Source of the DNA: Liminaster sp017519885
GTDB lineage: Bacteria; Bacteroidota; Bacteroidia; Bacteroidales; UBA3663
NCBI GenBank assembly: GCA_017519885.1
Contig: JAFWRO010000049.1
Coordinates: forward strand, 1 to 64,000
Direction: 5' to 3'
Length of the DNA: 64,000 nucleotides
A model generated the notes under the pieces. It did not search any database. It had not been told where the DNA came from and saw only the letters and a program-made list of their open reading frames with translations. Shown here piece after piece: positions 58,507 through 64,000 of the stretch (position 1 is its first letter; each line of letters opens with the position of its first letter). The position numbers were made by a program, and so were the translations under genes.

Positions 58507-61455
58507 TTAGAATTTGACGTTAAGACCTATTGTGAACGAACGCGTACTGGGGTAGCGGAAGCGGGTGTCGTAACCTGGTGTCAAGCCATCGGTGCTGACT
58601 TCAGGATCGATGCCCTTGTAGCCGGTGAAGGTGAATGCGTTGAGAACCGAGCCATAGAGACGAAGGCTCTTGACGTACTTGCCGAGGGCACCAAAGTTGT
58701 AGCCCAACGAAATGTTGTCAATCTTCCAGTAGTCGCCATCTTCAACGTAATAGCTGTTGAACTCTGGCTCCACCTCCTTGCTGAGGGTATGCTTACCGAA
58801 GACGAGGTCGCTTACCGAAGTCAGACGGTTCTCGAAACGGCTGTTCTTGGTGTTCTCGTAGTTCATACGAGCACTGTTGATGAGCTGGAAGTCGAAGGCG
58901 CCACGCATGGTGATACCAAGATCCCATCCCTTGTAGGTGAAGGTGTTGTTCCAGCCAGCATAGTAGTTGGGCAGACCATTGCCAATCACTTTCTTGTCAT
59001 CGGCAGCATGGGTGAAGTCGGTATAGTTCACGAGGTTGCCATTGCGATCTTCATAGATCCAGCGGCCTTCATCATCGACGTCTACAACCTTGAATCCCCA
59101 GAAGTTGCCGATACTCTCGCCTACCTGTACGCGGTGTGAGTCGGTCACCTGTCCCGAATACTCCACCTGACCGGTGTTGAAGTAGTCATACTCAGTCTTA
59201 AATACCGAACCATTGAGGCTCACAAGCTCGTTCTTGTTGTAAGAGAATGTGACAGTGGTGTTCCATTCGAACGACTTGGAGCGATAAGCGACGGCATTGA
59301 TCAGAATCTCGACACCACGGTTACGCATCGTACCGCCATTGGCGATGGTGGTGTTGTAGAGATTTGGTGGCGTAGGTACGGCATACTCATAAATCAGGCC
59401 GTCCACGTCGCGGTTGTAGAAGTCGATGGTACCAGAGAGGCGGCTGTCGAGTACGGCCCAGTCGATACCAATGTTGGTCTCCTTCTTCTCCTCCCACTTG
59501 AGGTCGGGGTTCGCATTGGAAGCAGGAACGATAGTCTGGATCCACGAGCCATTTGAATAAGCATACGAACCATACTTGAGCATAGCCACACCGAGGAACG
59601 AACGACTGGGCTGCGAACCCGTGACGCCATATCCGGCACGAAGTTTGAGGTCATTGAGCCAGGAGATGTTCTTCATGAACTTCTCTTCGGTCAGACGCCA
59701 ACCGAGGGAGACAGAAGGGAAGAGACCCCAGGCATTATCGGTGCCCCAAAGCTGGCTGGCACCTTCATAGCGGAGTGCACCCATCAGGAGATAGCGGTTG
59801 CGCCAAGCGTAGGTGGCACGTCCGAAGAAACCGATGAGGTTGGTAGTAGCCTTAGACGAACTCATGCCTGCTAGGCCATCCTTCAAGGCCGAACCGATAC
59901 CGATGTTGTGCCAACCGCCGAAGTAATCGTCCTGGAAACCATAGTTGTTCACATAGACTTCCTCGTAGTCGGTCTCGTTGTAGCTGTAGCCGCCGAGCAC
60001 AGAGAACTTGTGGCCATTGATCTCTTTTTCATAGCGTGCTGTGAGTTCGAGAAGTTTCTCCATGCTTGTGCTAGCTGTGATGGTAGTCCATCCTGACAAG
60101 CCATCGCGCAGGCTCGAGATATGCTCAAGGGTCTCGCTGTAACCATTGTTATAGTTTTGGCGCTCGTAGGAACCTACTGCCTGAAGCGTGAGGTCACGAA
60201 TGGGATTGTAGGTGATGCTACCATTCATGCGAAGTGTGGTACGCTTGCGGTTGCCATCCACCTCGTAGATCTTCGAAACAGGGTTCTCATACTCGAACTT
60301 CGAAGTATTTTCATACCAGCTGCCATCTTCGTTCTTGACAGGCTCGGTAGGATTACGACGGGTGGCCTGGCTGAAGATATAGCCGTCATAGCCTCCGCTA
60401 CCAGTATTGTTGGCCTCGGTCTTCTTGCCGAGAATACCGAACTTGAGCTTCACCTTGTCATCGAAAAGCCGATGGTTGATTTCAGCGCGTCCTTGGAACG
60501 AATCGAAATTCGAACGCTTGAGAATACCCTGACGCTGCGAAATGTTGATGTTGGCAATATAGTTGGTCTTTGTGTTTCCACCCATGGCCGTGATGTTATG
60601 GACATGAGAGACCGGCACTCGGGTAATTTCGTCTTGCCAATCGGTGTCAAAACCCTTGTTCTGATCGGGATAGAGAGCAGCATACTCGCTGGCGTTCAGC
60701 ATCTCAAGTTTCTTGGCAATGGTCGAAGTGCTGATGTAGCCATTGTACTCCACCGAATTGATGTCAGTACCCTTGGCTGCCTTGGTGGTGATGAGGATAA
60801 CGCCGTTGGTGCCGCGCGTACCATAGATGGCAGCTGCCGAACCGTCCTTCAAAACATCGATGCTCTCGACATCCTCAGGGGCAACGGTGCTGAAGTCTCC
60901 CGGGATACCATCGATGAGGATGAGCGGGTTGGTGTTGGCACCACCAATGGTATTGGTACCACGCAGGCGCAACTGGGTGCCACCTGAGGGATCACCACTT
61001 GGATTGGTGATGGCAAGACCTGCTACCTTGCCTTGGATGAGCTGTCCAACGTCCTTGACCGAACCCTTGACGAAGTTGTCAGCCTTCACGCTGGCCACCG
61101 AGCTGGTGACATCGCCCTTACGCTGGGTACCATAACCGATGAGCACCACTTCGTCGAGCAGCTGATTGTCTTCGTGCAGGATGACCTTGACTGTCTTCTT
61201 TCCTTCCGTGGCGACCTCTTGTGTGGCATAGCCGATGAAAGAAATGACGAGGACAGGATTGGCCTTGGGAGATTCAAGCACAAACTTGCCATCGAGGTCC
61301 GTGATGGTACCGATGGTCGGATTGTCTTTCAGGATGACGGTGGCACCCGGAACGGTTTCACCCATCTGATCCTCTACTTCGCCCGTAACTGTGTGTTGGG
61401 CGAATGCCGTAAATGAAACGCTTAGCAACGTAAGCAATGACAATAGATGTTTCAT
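58507..61455 (-). CDS. SusC-family TonB-dependent outer-membrane transporter (SusC3)
   Basis: 982 residues. Signal peptide (ending FTAFAQ), carboxypeptidase-regulatory-like domain (HTVTGEVEDQMGETVPGATV), TonB-box/plug start LLDEVVLIGYGTQRKGDVTS, plug motif LRLRGTNTIGGANTNPLILI, then the barrel to a C-terminal SFTIGLNVKF. It imports oligosaccharides with SusD3. It is transcribed from the -7 box at 61544-61551 and is directly downstream of its probable regulator gene on the same strand. Confidence 0.95.
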   Translation of the reverse strand: MKHLLSLLTLLSVSFTAFAQHTVTGEVEDQMGETVPGATVILKDNPTIGTITDLDGKFVLESPKANPVLVISFIGYATQEVATEGKKTVKVILHEDNQLLDEVVLIGYGTQRKGDVTSSVASVKADNFVKGSVKDVGQLIQGKVAGLAITNPSGDPSGGTQLRLRGTNTIGGANTNPLILIDGIPGDFSTVAPEDVESIDVLKDGSAAAIYGTRGTNGVILITTKAAKGTDINSVEYNGYISTSTIAKKLEMLNASEYAALYPDQNKGFDTDWQDEITRVPVSHVHNITAMGGNTKTNYIANINISQRQGILKRSNFDSFQGRAEINHRLFDDKVKLKFGILGKKTEANNTGSGGYDGYIFSQATRRNPTEPVKNEDGSWYENTSKFEYENPVSKIYEVDGNRKRTTLRMNGSITYNPIRDLTLQAVGSYERQNYNNGYSETLEHISSLRDGLSGWTTITASTSMEKLLELTARYEKEINGHKFSVLGGYSYNETDYEEVYVNNYGFQDDYFGGWHNIGIGSALKDGLAGMSSSKATTNLIGFFGRATYAWRNRYLLMGALRYEGASQLWGTDNAWGLFPSVSLGWRLTEEKFMKNISWLNDLKLRAGYGVTGSQPSRSFLGVAMLKYGSYAYSNGSWIQTIVPASNANPDLKWEEKKETNIGIDWAVLDSRLSGTIDFYNRDVDGLIYEYAVPTPPNLYNTTIANGGTMRNRGVEILINAVAYRSKSFEWNTTVTFSYNKNELVSLNGSVFKTEYDYFNTGQVEYSGQVTDSHRVQVGESIGNFWGFKVVDVDDEGRWIYEDRNGNLVNYTDFTHAADDKKVIGNGLPNYYAGWNNTFTYKGWDLGITMRGAFDFQLINSARMNYENTKNSRFENRLTSVSDLVFGKHTLSKEVEPEFNSYYVEDGDYWKIDNISLGYNFGALGKYVKSLRLYGSVLNAFTFTGYKGIDPEVSTDGLTPGYDTRFRYPSTRSFTIGLNVKF

Positions 61456-61543
61456 TCTTGTGATTGTGGTAAGTTTAAATTATTATTATATGTGGTTGGG
61501 TAGTCTGACGTCCTAGCAAATTGTTTTTCATCGTTTGGTGCGG

Positions 61544-61551
61544 CAAAGATA
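61544..61551 (-). promoter_or_regulatory. -7 box TATCTTTG of SusC3
   Basis: Exact match on the minus strand, giving an ~80-nt leader before the ATG at 61455. Confidence 0.6.
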
Positions 61552-61599
61552 GAGGGAATGACAAACTCGCACGGCCAAAATTGCGCACAAATAGGCATA

Positions 61600-61643
61600 A
61601 AATTGGGGCGAAAACCGTTTTTGTACGATTTTCGCCCCAATTT
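61600..61643. terminator. 19-bp inverted repeat between regulator and SusC3
   Basis: Arms 61600-61618 (AAATTGGGGCGAAAACCGT) and 61625-61643 are complementary except at one position, with a 6-nt loop. It starts 17 bp after the regulator stop. It could terminate the regulator mRNA or act as an operator about 50 bp upstream of the SusC3 -7 box. Confidence 0.55.
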
Positions 61644-61659
61644 GAATCATTCTTACCCC

Positions 61660-64000
61660 CTATTCGCCTTCAATTTTAGTTCCAAGCACTTCCTTCCGAT
61701 AGTCTGTAGGTGTCATTCCGAACTCTTTCTTAAAGCAAGAAGTGAAATACTTGCGGTCGCTATAGCCCAGCGAAATGGCAATCTCTGTGACATTGCGATC
61801 CTTGTCCTGCAACCACAGCTGTGCCTGGCGCATCTTCTGTATTCGGATGAAATCGAGCGGAGATTTGCCCGACACACTCTTCAACTTTCGGCTCAAGGTG
61901 GACTTGGAGACATTCACGGCTGCTGCCAGTTCTTCCACACCGAAGTCTGACTCCTCCAAATGCTCCATCACTGCTTGTTTCACTTTGGCAAGAAAGGCCT
62001 GGTCGAGTTCCAGAAACTCACTCTCAGGCAACCGTTCGGCAGACGGCGTATCGTCCTTGATATAGTTGCGCATGGCCAGCATCTCGCGACTGTCGCTCCA
62101 CATCTGCTCGTTCTTCTTCTCGTCGCTGCGATGCACCCACCATATCAATGCCGCCAATGACATCAGAACCAGCAGACAATAGAGGACGTAAGCTGTCGTC
62201 GACTCATAGAAGGCTGGCAGACGTTCGAATTCAAGTAGGGAGACAGGCGTGCTCCACAATCCATTGCAGTCGGTGGCTTTCGCTTCAAAGGTGTAGTGTC
62301 CCTTTCCCAACTGGTTATAGAATGCCGAGTTCTCACCACCCACCATGTATTTCCACTCTGTGTCGAACCCGTTGAGCCGATACGCATAGCGGACGTGAGA
62401 CACATTGAAATGATCGAGCGAAGAGAGGAAGATCTCAAGGTCTTTGTCATCGGGCTTGAGTGTGATGTGGGTGGTATTCTGACGCTGTACAAGAGTGTCG
62501 AAACACAACGAATGTTTCATTACCTGCACATCAGTGACATGGGGAATCACCACGTCGCTCTTGCGGTCGAGACTATTGCTTGGAGTGAAACGCATCACTC
62601 CTGGAATGCCTCCGAAATAGATTTGCCCTGCCTTGTCCTTCATGGTCGATGTGGGCAGAAAACGAGTCAGCGGAATACCGATGTCGTTGGTCTTGAAGAT
62701 GCGGCAGGCATCATTGCGTGGATTGTATTCCAGAATCCGCTGGTTGGTTTCTACCCAAAGGTGTCCATAGTTGTCGTCCTGTAGCTGGTTCACACGGTCT
62801 CCGTTCAGTCCGATCTGTTCGCTAAAATCCTCGATGATGTGCTGCCGCGGTTCATAGCGGAATACGCGTCCCAACTGGGTACCCATCCACAAATAACCAT
62901 CGGGCATGATACAGAATGCCGACAGGGGTTGACCTATCTCGTGGCGTTCGTATTGCGTGTCGCTACAGAAGTCATAGAGTTGTCCTTCTATGATGGCGAC
63001 CCAAATGTGACCATGCTCATCGCTCTTGATAGTCGATGCATAGCCGAAACGTGGGTAACTGGCCAATGGTCGGAGTGTAGTGGCGTCGAACACGTAGAGC
63101 CCAAGATTGGTGCCCACCCAAAGACGTTGTGCGGCATCTTCGAGAATTTGAGTCACAAACTCCTCGGAATGTGCTTGTGCCGTAAGATCAAGATCTGCTG
63201 CTAGATGCATCGTGGCACCTTGGCGCGTCAGTCGATAAACGTGCATCTTCGTGTCGTGGTTCACCCAAACGCCTTCAGTTGCGGGCGCGATGACACGTCC
63301 CTTGTCCAACTCTACTGGAGCAATCTGCTGACAGTCGGTGTAAAGCACCACCCGACCCGTCTCAAGATGTACCAGACACAGACCCGTACGCTCTTGAAAG
63401 ACCCACCACCAGCTATCACCGGCATCGGCCATCGCCATCACAGCGGCATTGAACATCACTCGAGAGGATAAGGACTGTAATGGGATATAGTCGAAGGCGT
63501 TGGCCTTGGGACGCAGCATGTAGTTCATGCAGTCGAAAGCCGCCACCATCGTGTAGAGACTATCGCACCATACACTTGCCAGCATATGGTATTTTGGTGT
63601 TTCCTCCAACGAACTATATACCATCGTCAGACGTTTTCCTTCCTCCCTCCGATATGCTTTCAGTCCCACCGTATTAAGGATCCAAATGATTCCGTCATAG
63701 GGGCTCTGCTTCAACGTATAGGCCCACCATCCTATCGGCGAATCACATGGATAGGAATCGAAGTGGAATTCCTCGTCTTTTACTTCTAAATGAATGACGT
63801 CACCCGATGCGTCTAAGAGCCATAGTCCATCTTCCTGCTTGTCGGTATCAAGATAGGTAATCCTATCGGACCCAACCGGCAGGTCTATCTGACGGAGGCT
63901 ATCGCATGCAAGATCGATGCAAAACAGCGTGCGGTCGTTGAACGAAGCAAAGACTTTCCCCTGATAGACGGCAGAACCGAAGATACCGATTTCGTTGCCC
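61660..64000 (-). CDS. Propeller/Y_Y_Y membrane regulator with AraC-type HTH and no kinase (partial)
   Basis: The frame is open to the right edge, so the N-terminus is missing; at least 779 residues are visible. The outer part is a regulator-type beta-propeller: repeats such as GLWLLDASGDVIHLEV, RLWVGTNLGLYVFDATTLRP, GHLWVETNQRILEYNPR, QIYFGGIPGVMRF. It is followed by a Y_Y_Y domain (FDTEWKYMVGGENSAFYNQL), one transmembrane helix (AYVLYCLLVLMSLAALIWWV) and, after a short linker, an AraC HTH (VEELAAAVNVSKSTLSRKLK ... ISLGYSDRKYFTSCFKKEFG). Classical hybrid two-component regulators have a histidine kinase and receiver between these parts; both are absent. Likely the glycan-responsive activator of SusC3/D3. 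Confidence 0.85.
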   Translation of the reverse strand, partial: GNEIGIFGSAVYQGKVFASFNDRTLFCIDLACDSLRQIDLPVGSDRITYLDTDKQEDGLWLLDASGDVIHLEVKDEEFHFDSYPCDSPIGWWAYTLKQSPYDGIIWILNTVGLKAYRREEGKRLTMVYSSLEETPKYHMLASVWCDSLYTMVAAFDCMNYMLRPKANAFDYIPLQSLSSRVMFNAAVMAMADAGDSWWWVFQERTGLCLVHLETGRVVLYTDCQQIAPVELDKGRVIAPATEGVWVNHDTKMHVYRLTRQGATMHLAADLDLTAQAHSEEFVTQILEDAAQRLWVGTNLGLYVFDATTLRPLASYPRFGYASTIKSDEHGHIWVAIIEGQLYDFCSDTQYERHEIGQPLSAFCIMPDGYLWMGTQLGRVFRYEPRQHIIEDFSEQIGLNGDRVNQLQDDNYGHLWVETNQRILEYNPRNDACRIFKTNDIGIPLTRFLPTSTMKDKAGQIYFGGIPGVMRFTPSNSLDRKSDVVIPHVTDVQVMKHSLCFDTLVQRQNTTHITLKPDDKDLEIFLSSLDHFNVSHVRYAYRLNGFDTEWKYMVGGENSAFYNQLGKGHYTFEAKATDCNGLWSTPVSLLEFERLPAFYESTTAYVLYCLLVLMSLAALIWWVHRSDEKKNEQMWSDSREMLAMRNYIKDDTPSAERLPESEFLELDQAFLAKVKQAVMEHLEESDFGVEELAAAVNVSKSTLSRKLKSVSGKSPLDFIRIQKMRQAQLWLQDKDRNVTEIAISLGYSDRKYFTSCFKKEFGMTPTDYRKEVLGTKIEGE

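Noticed and set aside
61660..63714. TTG at 63714 as the start of the AraC-type regulator
   Set aside because: The frame continues upstream with propeller-like sequence (DSLRQIDLPVG, GLWLLDASGDV) to the window edge, so the gene is cut off by the window.

Overview
The window looks like chromosomal DNA of a gut or rumen Bacteroidales bacterium, most likely Prevotella or a close relative. Evidence: three SusC/SusD pairs, lipoprotein signal peptides with glycan-degrading enzymes, SusR-type membrane regulators, a Y_Y_Y/propeller regulator, and the Bacteroidetes -7 promoter box TAnnTTTG (mostly TATCTTTG) upstream of many genes. In many cases this box decided which start codon I chose. I see no rRNA, tRNA, insertion sequence or phage genes.

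Layout. 1-5.3 kb: the start of a truncated esterase gene, a remnant of another esterase, a metallo-beta-lactamase-fold hydrolase, a SusR-like regulator divergent from a GH43-like lipoprotein, and a repeat-tailed hypothetical protein. 5.4-31.7 kb: a large alpha-glucan utilisation region, probably for dextran/isomalto-oligosaccharides. It has a GH13 enzyme, SusC1/SusD1, two convergent SusR-like regulators, an operon of SusC2-SusD2-SusE/F-like protein-GH66 dextranase, and then a six-hairpin glycosidase, GH31 and GH97. The GH66 enzyme would cut dextran at the surface, SusC/D/E proteins would bind and import the pieces, and GH13, GH31, GH97 and the six-hairpin enzyme would finish them to glucose. 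Three promoters (GH13, SusC1, six-hairpin glycosidase) carry a pair of YRCTCCY boxes at exactly the same distances (46 and 113 bp) from their -7 boxes, so they look like one regulon.

31.7-32.1 kb: a non-coding-looking tandem array, ten units of exactly 42 bp, most centred on a GGCC palindrome. This is the most unusual structure in the window. 32.4-36.1 kb: two exported proteins (fibronectin-III-like and Omp28-like) with similar C-terminal tails. 36.2-40.4 kb: small housekeeping or hypothetical genes (ribbon-helix-helix protein, PH-domain protein, alpha/beta hydrolase, SPFH protein, DUF2007 protein, beta-propeller-like exported protein). 40.5-43.2 kb: an ABC exporter operon ending in its own YtrA-type GntR repressor gene, with a perfect operator at the promoter. 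43.4-44.6 kb: a ferritin-like protein and an OhrR-like peroxide sensor. 44.7-51.8 kb: malic enzyme, a DUF4139 protein carrying a SusC-like N-terminal domain, a fucose-isomerase-like protein, a 58-residue protein and a fimbrillin-like lipoprotein.

52.0-64.0 kb: a second polysaccharide utilisation locus on the minus strand: a membrane regulator (propeller, Y_Y_Y, AraC-type HTH, no kinase) running off the right edge, SusC3, SusD3, GH31 (alpha-xylosidase type) and GH127 (beta-L-arabinofuranosidase type). It probably acts on a plant cell-wall glycan with arabinofuranose and xylose or glucose side chains.

All functional calls rest on motif recognition from the sequence. No database search was run.
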